Source: Mactra quadrangularis (taxonomy: Eukaryota > Mollusca > Bivalvia > Venerida > Mactridae). From it: 64,000 bases of DNA. The stretch is taken from positions 56,439,872 through 56,503,871 of the forward strand of contig CM046301.1 of assembly GCA_025267735.1 (NCBI GenBank), read 5' to 3'. The translations under genes and the position numbers were made by a program. A model generated the notes under the pieces. The model was not told the DNA's origin. It made no database searches and worked only from the letters and a program-made list of their open reading frames with translations. Of the stretch, positions 13,301 to 28,300 are shown in pieces. Each line of letters begins with the position of its first letter. Positions within the stretch are counted from its first letter, which is position 1.

Positions 13301-16300
13301 CCCTCAGATAACGCAAACTTTTGCCGTCACCCAATAGGAAGCCGATCTTATAGACCAAACGTTTTATGGTGTTATACATCTGATTCATGGGATTTATGTA
13401 AATTCAGGGGTACGTGTGATGGCTACAGCTTAGTGCAAATGGTCAATTTACTTTCTACCAATTCATTATACCCCCGCTTCGAAGAAGAGGGGGTATTATG
13501 TTTTACCCTTGTCCATCCGTCCGTCTGTTCGTTACAAAATTTGCGTCGCAGTTTTCTCAGCAACTATAACATGCAGCAGCCTAATACTTCGCATATTGCT
13601 TCATCCCATAGTCCCGTGTGGTGTAAAGCGATTTCATGCTCCTTGCTTATCTACTTCCTGTTTGTCGCATATTTTTAGATTTCGTTAAATGAAAGTTACA
13701 TAATGATAGTCTTATTTCTCACTGCGGGGGTATCACTAGTGAGCATTAGCTCACAGATTTACTTGTTTTTATCTTTGTTATCCAAATTTTAGAACTAGTT
13801 TGTAATGATAAAGTTATCACATGGGATTACTCTTGTTTGTCTATGAGATGATGGCATTAGATTTAAAACATATGTTCAAATATTATTTAATTATAAATTC
13901 AAGAAGTGAAATGAATACATTCGGGATTTTTGCTAAGATCCTAAGTCAACAGTGATCATTATGTAACCATTCTGACCAGCGACAAACTTACTTTACTAGT
14001 GATATTAAGAGATCATGATAACTTGAATGTATACTAAGCAAAAGTCATAACGCAAACAGTCTTTTTCTTCATACATTTTTATTTTATACAACACATGGGT
14101 ATATTTGCCATCATGAAGTCTCTCGGAATGTTCGCACATAATAGTATGTTAAAATTTCTTGTGCGGTTACGCTTTAGTGCACAGCATCGGTAAACCCTTT
14201 CTACCGAGTTTAATGAATCCTGTTCAGCATGTTAGCATGTATTCAAACAATGAAAGTTCTTAAGATCTCTAGAGTCGGAAATGACATCGTAGCACTCGTC
14301 ATCTTGGAAACGAGTAAGTAAATATACCAAAATTTAAGCATTGAAGATCGGGGCAAGCCTTTTGACTGATACACCATCAACAATTACCAGGTTATGGAGC
14401 AAATTGATTCATAAACATAGTAGTTAAATGCTATTGATCATTCTGGTCAGCTGGATCTTGTAGTGAATTATGTGACTACAACACCCAACGCTACCAGGAT
14501 GAAGTTCTTAGTTACGTTCTTGTTCCTTACCCGAACGAACGTCCTAGTCTACTTCTACAATCAGACACATCAGACCACATGCTGTCCGGGCAACAATTGA
14601 ATTTCTCTTGGCCAAAAACATTGGCATTTTAGACCAGCCGTCATTTTCAGTGAACGAAAATCCAATTGAACATCTTATGGACGAGTGTGACTGACACATA
14701 TGTCATCTTCTTGTACAGTATGTGAAATAACATAAATTCACTTTTGTTTAACATGAGGAATGGGCAAACATTCCCTTGTTTTGAACAACGTTTTATTAGG
14801 TCTATCAGATGCAGGTATTTTGCACTCATGAATTTAAATGGGACTCACACTCGTTATCAAATCTTGTTAAATTTATTTCTCCTATTGGGCTTTTTATCCT
14901 GTGAATGTATGTTCGATTACCGGCCCAAGTCTTCATAATACATTCCTGTTGAATGCTCATAACAAATGGCTGTTCTATTTTCATTTTAAATTTCATATCA
15001 CTTACATTAAACTTTTGATGATATTAAACTTTTTGTACCAATTTGCGTTATAACTTGTGCTTATTTTGTATTGAGTGAGTTGTCTGCTCCAGCTGACAAA
15101 TTTGGTGATTCCGCTAACTTGTAATTAGAATTATAATATCAATCGGTTGTCTGATTACCTTTTTAAAAGTTCATTTGACGTGATGATCACCTAGTTACAT
15201 AATTTTCATTCCTTATAAATGCATGATGAGTTAACATGACAATAAGTAAAAGTAGCATGCAACTAACACCTTAAAGATGCGATGGGTTAATCTCTGTTGC
15301 AAAAAATAAGACGCTGGCTTTTCAGAAAATTTAATTGATTTTTAAGTGACAAGGGAATTGCGCTATATATATTATGGTTGTGATATATTAGAATAATCCC
15401 TGTTAATATTAATGAAAGTTTTAGTACATGTATTTACTTTATCATTAGATGCTTTTAATCTTGAAAATACCTTCCGCTTTGTGTTTTGGCAATGTGTTTA
15501 GGGTCAGTGTTTTTCTGACTGTTGCTGTTCCTAGTATGTTTATTGAATGTTAACCCTCGGGACAAATCTTGTAATAATTACTATCTCTCAGATACTTTGA
15601 AAATATTGCAGCGTGCTCTTATTTACTTTTAGTCAATGCGTGTTTATGATACATGGTATGAATTACCACGAATTCGATAAACATATTCTGTTTATATGTA
15701 TTATTAGATACTGTTGCTGACAGATGTTACCACACAAGGACGCATTCAAAATACTCAGGAACATTGAATAAAACCTATTCTGGCCGCCTATGTCAACGTT
15801 GGGATGAATTATATTCTCAATCTGAATCACCTTTCAAAGATTCAATATTTTCTCATAGAAATATAAGTACTTTTGAAAATTATTGCCTGGATCCTCAAAA
15901 CGAAGGTTATCTGTGGTGTTACACTATGGACCCAGGCGTCACATGGGAATATTGTGGTCTTGAGAAAGGTAAATCAGTCGTTATACAATAATGAATTCAC
16001 TTATGAAACACAGTGGTCCTAATGTCTGGTAATGCAGTAACTACACTGTAGATTCATGTACAAGTTTGTACCGATTTTTTATGTTTTTTCCCTTCTCTGA
16101 ATTTAGCTATATTTATTTGCATACAAAATACCAACTAGTGTATGATGCCCCTTGATGTATTAATTGGCGTTTGATATTTCTAAGGGTTTTTCATCTTCAT
16201 TTTTTTGTTGTTATTTTGAAACGAAAATTGCATATACTGTTTTGTGTTGTAAAATGAAATCCCCAAGTGAATGTGTTGTTTGTATGAGAAATTGATAAAT

Positions 16301-19300
16301 GTAGGCATATTTACACTGTATCGTTTTTATGCATTTTATTTAGCAAAAACAATCAATGATACACGAGTCTTTTAATAAGTAGGTTAAATATCATTATTTG
16401 AGAATATTCTTAAACGTTTAAGTGTTATTAAAACTGATCAATGTAATTTACAGCTTGCATTAAGGCATTTTATGATAAAATACAAACTAATTTTTTTTCA
16501 GTAGAAGCCAGGAACGGTGATTCGTCTGTCAATGAAAGAAATATATGCGCTGATGGAATACGGATACCGAATCAATTGTTTTGTAATGGTATTGTTGATT
16601 GTATCGATGCTTCCGATGAAATTAATTGTGATTATCTAGGTAGTTTAGTTGGCATTTCTTTTTTTAGATAAACGCGTTTTCAGTTCCGCGTGATAAAAAA
16701 GGGTTTATTATGCCTTCCGCTGCTGGTGTTATTATTACAATGTATATTGCTATTTTATTGTTAACACAACCCAGTATATGAGAATACGGAAATCTGGCAC
16801 ACTAACTTCGGACTTTCTACCCTAAGAACATTCTCACTTTGTCCAATTTATTAATAGTACATGTACACACAATAAAAATGCATATTTGACATCAAGATAA
16901 TATTCCAAATAATATTCATGTAAAAATTATTTTAAAAAGTCCAATGATGAAAATTCCCATTTGTGAGACTAGGAGAATTTTCCAAGGGGAGTATTCACTT
17001 TTATCCTACCCCAAACTGATCTTTTAGAAGGAAAACCTATTGACCTAATAAACCTATCTTTATTCGGCAGCGTTGCTTTATTCGGCAGTCACGTGACTAC
17101 GCATTGACAGACTACTTTTCTACATTATCATAACATTGGGCATCAAAAGCGACCGCGTTTCATTCTTTTAACGACAACTTAACAAATACATTTTACACAA
17201 AATAATCAAATACGGGCTTTTACAAACAATTTCAATTTAAATCTTTAATAAAACCACTTACTTTATCATTCAAATTTTACAAAAACTCAATCGTTGACGC
17301 TATACAGTGCCAAACTTGACGAATATCCAGCCATTATACAGTAAATACATAGGTTGACTATTGTTTTACCAAAGCCAAGCCACGCATAAATTAAATATAA
17401 TGAAACTGGCTTCAAAAATCATCATCGTCATCCACGACACAGACCGTCCTGGCCATTTTCTGAAAATTGTCGACATCTTTCAGCGTCGCTGGCTCGCTGC
17501 GAGTGTATTTCCCTTACTGGCCTTAGTAATCCTTTTATCCATATATCCTATCGTCTATATAAAGTTTGAATAACAAATTATCCTGATAATATTGGTTAAA
17601 TCCATGATAAATAATAGTAAACGCGTCAAATGACGAATCCTACAAACGCTCCTAAATACGACCGCCATGTTGACAACAAACTTCGCTTACATAACGTCAT
17701 AAAAACTGATTCGTCCTCGGAAAATTCGCAAGTGATTTATTCGTCCAAAAACGATTTTTCCTTGTTTATTTCTAAACTAAGTTTATTTTAGTATTTTCTT
17801 TTCTTTCATTTAAAATATTGCCGATACTAATATATAATGGAGTCAATCATCGGAATTATTTCTTGACGCGCAAACAGTTAAAAGACCGTTTTACACGATT
17901 ACTGCGCTTCGGCCATGATCTGAATTTAAAGCATGTTAAACGCAGAATTTTCGGATTTTAAATTAGTCATTCAAGCAAATGCGAGTAGGATAAATAGAAT
18001 ATTAGGTTAGTGTCAATCTGTACTTAGTTTATCCGGCTCGTCTCCAAAAGGTTTATTCGACTCGGCAAGCCTCGCCGAATAAACCTTTCTCCAACTTGCC
18101 GGATAAACTAGATACAGATTGGCACTAACCTAATATTCTCTATAAAACTTAAAGTAATGCACATTTCCTATTTTTATATCTTATTGGGAATTCACTCATG
18201 CCATGCCTATACATTGATGTTTCAAACTTTTATAGGAATTGTGATAAAGATAATAAAAGTTTTCTACTTATTCTGGACTGTGTTCAATACAACGTTTTGT
18301 CTTTTTTTCAGAGCAATATTTTACTCAGACATTAAACAAAGAGTTTCACCGAAGTCTACTTATTCCGTCACATACACAATTCAAATGTGATAATGATGAA
18401 ATTATTTCACTAATTGTTAAGTGCAACGATGTAATAGACTGCGCTGATGGATCGGATGAAAAATACTGTAGCAGAGTTACAGGTAATGTATTTAAATGTT
18501 TTTCATTAACTAGATTGAAGGAAAAACACCGTTTGAAAGTTTTACGACAATCATCCAACTGGTGCAAAACGTGTATGTTTTATGTTTGTTTTGGTTTTGG
18601 TTCCAATTAGAGATGTATTACGGGTAACAAACGGTTAACAGTACATTTGTATCTTCGTTTGACTTTGATCTAATTTGATTTGTAGTATTTACTGAATTGC
18701 TGACATATTTATAAAAATTATACGTTTGCATTTGAGTCAATTGACAATTCTATGTGACGTAATCTATCAACAACAGGTTTATATAACTGACATAGGTGTA
18801 TATTTATTTACCACCGGCCTTCAGGCCGGTGGTATATTGGAGTCGTCAGAATCTGATGACCATGATAGGAGCAGTTCATGATTTTTTTTACTTGTGTCCA
18901 TTTTTATTTACGAATGTTGACAGTGCTAAATTGTAATAATTTTAAGTTTTATAGTACTGCAATAAAAATATCTTCTTTTGGAGGGCATTTTAAAGAACAT
19001 GTTATCCTTAATTTATATCTTAATACATTGTAAAATATCTGCTCCCCTAAATTGAGGTTCAGGCTAAAAACCACACATACCGACATAATTTACGCACGTC
19101 TCCGTGAACAGATTTGCTGCAGACTCGCGGTAAATAAGCGAATAATCCAGCTAAGAATTTTAGATCGGGTTTATCGTATACGAAGCACAAAATGCATGAT
19201 GTAAAAGTTAATTATTAATTATTTGTACTTGTCTTTAGTAAGTTTTGATACTATGTCTGCATGCTGAACTTTTCGGCTGTTACTGCGTAATTACTAACTC

Positions 19301-22300
19301 ACTTTCTCATGGTATTAGATTACTAAATTGTTAAATCCGGAGTGTTTTGTATACGTTTCATTTATTCTTTAAAGCATTTATGTATTATGTTTAAAAGGAG
19401 TTTTTCCAAGAAGTTGATAATTATCTTCTTTTCTAAACCCTGGTTTAGACTAAAACACGTAGGCATTCGAGTACCTATTAAATACAAACGGTCCGTTGGT
19501 CTTTTTATAGAATAACGGTCTAATATAATTTAATAATTATTATAATAGGTTATAATATTTTAACAAACATAAATATATTGCTGTAATTAGTGACCAATAA
19601 GCAATGTTTTAATGTAAGTTTATGATAAGAAATAATATATTGATATTGTAGATCTATAAACTGTGCCATTTAATCATGGAACACTTTACATGTTCTGTAT
19701 CATACCTCAGAATACATAATTTTGTACTCTTTTTGCCGCATATATCTTTGTTTTCTCTTTTGATGTATGTACACATAATGTTACCACTATCCGGCGGTAT
19801 TTAATGCGTTGCATTAATTTTTTCTTGTAAAGATTTTAAATCTTATATTTTTGTAAAAGTAAATGTTTAAATATTTACTGTGTATAAAAGATTTAATAAA
19901 TGGTATATATATATATTGTTTTTAATATTTATTGTCTAAAGATTAAGATACGGTTTTCGGTATTATTTGCTATAATTGAAAAATTACATGGAGTTGTGTA
20001 AGATGAATGAAGTCAGATTGTGCAATATACATTGTTATTATATAGGATGTTTAAAAGATGAATATATGTGTGGTGATGGAAGATGTATATCAGTCAGTTT
20101 AGTTTGTGATTTCATTCCACATTGTAACGATCATTCCGATGAGTTCTGTGGTATGTACTAGCCATTAATTTCTCATATTTTTCTGTTTTGTACAGATGAT
20201 TTTAAGATAATATCATCTTGCATTTCCTTCCATTTTAAGATTTGTCAATTTGCCTCATAAATTCAGATTGTTACTTACACGTTCGCACTTCTATCCTTAT
20301 ACAGAACGGTACTAATGTACAAATTTGGCAATTTTCCTCCATTAATAAGGTATATGGAGATTATTCCGGCACTGTGGAAGGGTATGTGAGTACTGGTTAT
20401 AGACAAGGGTTCAGGAAAGCTAGGTTATGTGAGCTGGACCTACTAAAATAACTTGAATGTGTCGAGACACGGCGTAAAATCCTGTTTAAATAAATGATTT
20501 GAAGTTCGAGACTCGGCAATTAATACTAGCATTGTACGACGTATTATGACGTATTCTATGCTCCAACAAACATTTGAGGATATACAAAGGTGAAATGTTT
20601 TATCTACAGGAATAATTTTATCATTGTTTAAGATCGAATGGAATTTAAAACAAAATTGAATATAATTTAAACGGAATAGATAAACATGATATTGTGTAAT
20701 GCCACTTTTATTCTTCTAACTAAGCTTTAAGATGCATTTTAGATTACCCTAAATGCAAATTGAATGAGTTCATATGTAAAAATGGACAGTGCATTCCGTT
20801 TGAAGAAAAATGTAATGGTGTAAAAGAATGTCTTGATGGCTCGGATGAGATATTGTGTGGTAAGTTTTAACAGCCATTTTACAACCTTATGTTAACAAGA
20901 GTCAGTTTGTATTGCAGGCAATAGTAAAGTCCCCTACCGGTAATCTATGACTAATTTAATAACAGCAGCATGACCTTGACCTCAGACCAAAAGAAAAAAC
21001 AATTGCTCCACTTGGCGGGCATTATACGCCTGTGTTCTGTTAAAGCCTGGGTTTTAGGAGATGGAGGGCTATCCACAGTAAAAATCTAATGACCTTGGAC
21101 CTGGGACCTCAGAACCAATTGGGCAACCCTTAAAACACAAAAAATGGTGAACTTAGGTACACTTCTTGTTGAATTATGTTTAGGACAGTTTTCCCATATG
21201 AAGTCCCAGTGACCTTGACCTTTGACCCCGGAGTCTCAAAATCATTAGGGCTCACTCTTGACCCAAGAGCTATCTACACATAAAATTTGGTGAGCCTAGA
21301 TGCATTCCTCATTGAGTTATCGTCTAGACAATTATTTCCCATATGAAGTCCCAGTGACCTAGACCTTTGTCCCCGTGGCCTCAGAACCTAAAGGAAATAC
21401 CCTTTACCCAAGTGCTATCCACACATAAAATTTGTGAACCTAGGTACATCCCTTGTAGAGTTATCATGCGGACATGCAATTTTAGTTACACTGTGATACA
21501 ATTGTTTTGGTGAAATCTTAACTATTTCCGTATCCATAACAACCCAGAATTTTTAACAGAAAAAGATAAATCAATGATGAGCATAATCTACTCATTGCAA
21601 TATATTCACATATTAAGTTGTATTAATATAGCTTAAATAGATTTTGAGTTACGCCTAATTACATATCAAATTTTGACTATTTCTGTATCCACAGCAACCA
21701 GACGTTTAACCAGAAAAACAAAATGTTACTACATGTATGTGCATAAGGCCACAACATATTGATCATATGTTCTATGGATTTTGTCCAAAAAAAATGGAGC
21801 GAGCGAGCGAAGAAAAATATGATATTTTATTTTCCATATTTTGTATTTTGAGAAGCGAGCGAAAAGCAAAAAAAAAATTGTGCATTTTTTATTTACTAAA
21901 CGCTAAAAATAGCACATAAAATATGGACTTTCTCGTAGAAAAACATCTGACTTTTAATATCATCACCCCTATAAAACTTGAATGGACCAATCCTTACCTA
22001 ATAACTTTTTATGTATGAATATAGTCTCATTATAGGGTAAGTCATGCTTAAAACTAAACAACATACAATTATTCTCAAATTGTCATTAAGATTTTTTTGG
22101 GGTTAGCATCCTCCTAAAATTATATTGGACCAAACCTGTTCACTTTTTGTGTAAATAATATTTTGATAATTTTGGTAAATTCCGGTAATTTTTTAGTGTC
22201 TAAACATCCACCATATTTAATTGAGCCTGTAAGATTAATTTTGGGCATCGACATTTTAAGAATGTAAACTTTTCTCACATTCCTACCTGCTCTCTAAGTA

Positions 22301-25300
22301 ATGGATCGGCCTGCATAAGTTTTACTCTGCAAGGATATTTGTGACGTCACTCACATATTAAGCTGTGTAGAGTCTATGCAGACTCAATGTCTTTGTCACA
22401 TTAAACTGGTGTAGTGTGAAATCAGTTTAAGAAGCGTAGCTCGCGTGTATAAAAGTTTATGAAATTCAAAAGTGTGCATTGACGTATTTAAGAATAGTGA
22501 ATTGTATCAGATATTATTTTAAGGATTACGACAGAGTGAAGTTATCATATTTCTCTAAATCTGAACAAAGGATTGTGTCGTTGTAGTTTCTAAAGACGTA
22601 TGTTAACAAGAATACATTACTGTTTTTACCGTAATAGTGAAAAATAGACTGATTTACATGGTTATTTAGACCTGAAATTATCAATTTTTTGTGTAGTTTT
22701 ACTTGGTCGAGTGCCAACATTTTTTTACCTTTCCGAAATTGTTGATGCGGTACAAATTTCAACGTGCGGGAGCAAAAAAGAAATAAATAAAAATATATAT
22801 TATATCTCCATTTTCGGATTTATAGATGCGGGAAATCCGACGAACATATGATCAATTTGTTGTGGCCTAAACTACCAATTTCAACATATTCAAATATTCA
22901 ACATATTCATTATGAAACAAGTTTAATTGAAATAGTTACGATAGAGTATATGTTACACAGGAATATAAGCTTTTTGAGAAAATTTTGACTATTTTCGTAT
23001 CAATAGCACCCAGAATTTTGGTTAGAAAAAGAAACGACAACGATGTGCATAATTAACTCATTACCATTTATTCACATACCAAGTTTCATCGATATAGCTA
23101 GGATAGAGTTTAAGTTACACCAGGATACAACCTTTTTTATCAATTTTTTTAAAATTTTTCTTATCCATAGCAACCAGAATTTTAGTCAGAAAAAGCAGAG
23201 ACAATGACGCGCATAATCTAATCATTGCTATTTATTCACATACCAAGTTTCAGCTAAATAGCCTGAATAGTTTTTGGATATCGTGCGATCCAGATTTAAC
23301 GGACAGACAGACGGACAGACGAACAGACAGACGGACGGAGTGCAAACCTATAGCCCCCTCAAGTGTAAACAGCGGTAGGGGACTGATATTATTAGTTACA
23401 CAGTCAGTTACTGACGGGATACGGTGTGATACCGGGTCAGTAAATTAATATTGGGTGAGAGCGTAGCTCGAGCCCAATATTTATTCACTGACCCGGTATC
23501 ACACCGTATCCGGTCAGTAACTGACTGTGTAACGAATTTATCTTACCGAGTACCCCCATCTGAATTTTAGCATCAAATGACACGGACAAGAGAGTATCAC
23601 TAAAGCAATGACCATATCACATTTCAAATCTGACAAAGCCAAGTAAAGAATGTCTACATTTTAATTTAACACATTTTTGAAACACAAATATTCAGTACTG
23701 GTACCTTTCATGTTTGAAATTCAAAATACTCAAATTCCAAATTACCAGAAGTAATACATATACATGTAGTTTTTTAGCATAGATTGGGCCTCTTCGTCGG
23801 TCGTCTGCCGGAATCGTCGCTTGGCTGCCATCTTGTTTATTGACTGAAAGGAACCGAAACACGACTGTTATTGACGAAAAGGACACACAATATTGACACA
23901 GTGAACTCCCCTTATCGATGTAGTTAGTTCGAATTAATTTTGGAGTAGAAAAATAAGGTTGCGTCAGCGCTATCATTTATAAATTTTGTTACTGACTGGA
24001 TATTAAAATCTACTGACCTAATATGGGATAATACATGGTCAGCATGTGACCGCTCTCGGCCAATGAAAAACGAGTATTCTGTACGAGGTAAGATAAAAGT
24101 TAATATAAAGGGGAGTATGAAATCTACAAGTGTATTATTTACAGGTGTTTACTCACTGTTAGCTATGACACGGGCATATCTATGAATGAGTATTCGAACT
24201 AGACGATTATTAAATGAATGAAACACAATTGGCAATCAAACTTAAAGACATAAATGTCCCCCCTAGAAAACATAACTCCCCCTCGCAGCTCAGTGAATAT
24301 ACAACATTCACACGCTGCCTTAATGTGAGTCGATTTGTGATATTGACATTCACTACGAACTTTTAAACGGATAATGAAAGTTTAACAAATTCCATTTTGA
24401 TCGAAAATAATTATAAGCATTTTCATTGGTTGAAACAACTACATGACTGGATATTTCTGCCATTTAGGGTCAGGTTTTTAAAATCCGGCTTTATTGGGTT
24501 TCCACATCATATTTCTTGTGCCTTTGCATCACTTGATGTATATACTACTGTTTCAAATAAATCACATTTCATTACATTTTGCTGCGTCAAAATGATAAAA
24601 TTGAAGTTTGAGTTCGTAGAAAGTCTGTCAGTAAAATCTAGGTTGTATAGGAAACTATTAACCATCGCATCTCATCATAATTAATTTTAAAAAGTCATCT
24701 TTTTAAAGATAAATGTCAAATCAGCAATGCGTTTCATTGTGACACGACAAAGTGCATTCCAACACGGCTAGTTTGTGATGGTTTTTATGACTGTGAGGAT
24801 GAAAAAGATGAAAGTGCATGTGACACAGATAAACTAACATGCGAAGAGAAATGGATGAATGGATTGAATAGAAATGGACAATACTACATAGATGGTAAAT
24901 TTTATGAATACGTATATCTTAGGAATTGATTAGAATTTTTAAAACATAAATCATATTTTAGCATTTATGTTTTTCATGAATGGCAATTGATAGTTATTAT
25001 CCCTTTACCCCATAGTGTTCCCTTTGTCCCCTGTTTGTGATTCTAATACAGTCTCTTTTTGTTCCCTGTATGTGATTCTTATACTGTCCCGTTTGTCTCC
25101 TTCAACTTTAAGCTAGCAAAAACATCTTCCCGCTAAATAAAGTAAAAAAACAGAATATAGTAGATATTAAGTCACGTACCTAATAAATGGTTAGAAAACA
25201 ATAGTAAGTCATATTTTGACTTTAATCACAAATTTGAATTAAAACAAAGAGGCATACATCCAGATGTTACACTAATCGTTTGTACAGTCTGACTGGTTAA

Positions 25301-28300
25301 ATATTTATATATTTAATCCTTGGTTTTGTTCTCTTCAAATAATTACTTTTTGTGTTAAAATATATTTTAATGAACTTAACCTATAAGAAAAAGTTTTTAT
25401 TAATGCAAAAAATGGTCATTTTTCATAAAATATGATTATTAAGAGAAATAACATAAATATTCGTATTTGTTTCAAAATGTTTAGTGTTTTAAGTTCCAGA
25501 CTTTAGTTAATAGTCAAATTAGTAACAATATTAGCTTCAACGGGGTTTACATTAATTAATCAGAGATGAGATGTCATTATTTCATTTTTTAAATATGCTC
25601 CCTGATGTTTTATGGTCTAGATTGTATTTAACATATTTGTTAATTTATCTTATCTTTTATTTCGGGATGTCATAAGGGACATTATTATCACCAATTTTAA
25701 ATGAAAATCAACAGCACTTATGAAAGATATTAATCTTGAACATTTCTTCACTAATTCAAATGATATATTCATGATGTATTTGATATTGATTTATGTTTTC
25801 ACATATATTTTTAGTTTGACATAATATTTCAACCGTCATAACTTTTTCATTAATTGTGGAAGTATATAATTTACACCATTAGAAAACAAATTTAATGTTC
25901 TAAAAACTGCATTATTACTTAAATTTGATTAAATCTAGTGTCAAAACAGAAGCCATTATTAAAACTATCTATGATGATAAGAAACATCTTTTCTCTGACT
26001 TGTATAAGGAACTGATATTGATCTTGGAGATTCCTCTTTGAGGTTAAGAGTTAAAGAAAAGGACAGTACACATGATTCGGTCTATTGAAATCTCGAGCTA
26101 AGCAACGTACCGTCATAAGGCGGTACTATCAACGAAATATGTTGCCTTGAACCTTTATCTTTAGTTAGCTTGTAAGAAAACATTTATCATATGCTATTTA
26201 AATGGCAATCATTGATTTCAAACAAAAAGTTATATCTTATTTCTTACAGGAGATACAGTTGTTGAATGCAATTACGATGATGTTGAAGAACGCAATGTTA
26301 TATCTATGATATTTCACACTTATCAAAATATAACGGATAAAAAAGAGTATGTATACTTTGATTTTAGCATTTAAATATTAATGTTCAATTCAAATATATT
26401 CATGATAAAATTTAATGTTATCAATAATTTTAGCAAGAAAATAATAAGGATGATAGACTACTCGTTTACTTGCTGCTTTATTTCCTGTAACAAATTACTT
26501 ATCTATTTCTTAATGGTCGTGCAATGTCTAAATCATTGTGTAGCCGCACGGCTAGCTCAGTGGGTAGCACACAAGTCTACTGATCGAGAGGTCGTGGGTT
26601 CGATTCTCGGGCGAGGCATACACTTTCGTGGAGGTTGGTCATGAAATATTTTTTTCTTCGGCCATTCATTCTCCTATAGTAAGATTTCTTTCACCTTATG
26701 AAGGTCAAAGTGCATTGAATATTCATGAAGAAGATCCGAATGCGATGAACAGGTGTGCAATACAATACTAGCAAGCGTTAATTACAATTATTTTGACGCA
26801 TTTCACTAACTGATATCCTAAGCCCAGTGGTAACGCGTCGGCCGTCAGACCTAAAGGTTTAAGGTTCAAATCCCAGTAGCATAATATTGTTTCAGACTAA
26901 AACCTTGCTACGTTTTTTTTCCATCTTATTTATTATATGGTGTCAGTATTATATAAATTATCCAAATTTTCCCCCTCGTGAATCTCGTGCACACAAATGG
27001 TGTATATAACGACCGAAATGTCTTTAAAGTGTTAGTTAGATCATCATGTCTGAAACGTGTAAGCACGCGAAAAATTGTCAAAAATGTAAAGAAATTATTT
27101 ATAACGTTGCTTAATTCTTTGCAATCGGGTGTAACAACCTCTTTTATAATGGTTTAGCCCATATTTACAAAGGTAAGCGCCGTGACCTTCGTAAGTTGAA
27201 AGAAGTCTTACTATACCTATGATTTTTTATGTAGGACAGTTGTTAGTCACTGACGAAAGTATGCGCTTAGTAATTAATATGTAACGATTTTGCAGACAAT
27301 GGCAAGCCCTGCTAGTATAAGCATTTCAGTTTTTTAGCTGTAAAATCAATGACATTATTATACTTGCCCATCCTAATTTTGTGCTTTATTCACGTCAATG
27401 AACCTGAATTCAGCCATGTGTTAAAACAGCTACGTGTTCAGTAACGACTGTTAGCTAACGGTATGGGTACGTAGAAACTCAAAACGAAGACAACTCAACC
27501 AGTGCATAACTCAACTCAAAGTTTGGACATCTTAATCCGTTAGTAGGTGATTGGGTTGTCTCGGTTTGAGTTGTCTTTGGGTTCCGGTTTTCCGACACTT
27601 CCGATACAGAACGTTTTGGAACGTTCAGGGTAATTGAACACGCAGCAGTTTTACCTTTGTACAGATTCCTGTTCTTTGCTTTTGAGAGCATGTGTTCCGG
27701 AATGCATAGTTTCTTGTTTATTGTAGACACGTACGTCATAATAAGTATGCAGTACCTATAACAACTACGTATATTTGACTTGTGCCATGTTTTTTTTTCA
27801 GTATAATACTGATTATTTCATTACTCAAAAATAATAACAACAAATAGATGATTTCGAATTATCTTTACTAAGTGATTGTAATAATGGCATGAAAATTAGA
27901 TGTTTAAGTTAGGTGTTTAAGGCCACTCGCACTAAACAGGGTATCCGTGTTTAGTTTTAAGGAAATCCCGTCGACCGAAGGTGGACACAAATGTAACACT
28001 AATGTGTAAATCAAATTGATGAAAGACCGGCAGTATTTAAACATTTAAGATCAATGATATGAGATCGTTATGAGGTCAATGTCACCGGAGCATCGAACCT
28101 CAAACCAACGGTCTTCATCCTCAGGTACCCAAAGAAATAAAGACACGCGAGCTGAGTCCGACCTGGATACCATTTGTGACATACTACACAGCCAACTGAA
28201 GTCATAGCTTGGTTAAGTAACCGGAGCAACGAACCTTGTGTGGACATCTCCCATTCCTGGGAATACAAGGATATAAAAGTCACACAGCTAGGTTCGACCG

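Noticed and set aside
26544..26617. Functional tRNA gene
   Set aside because: The cloverleaf boxes are present but the same head is fused to a shared SINE body in several copies, and the acceptor stem is imperfect.
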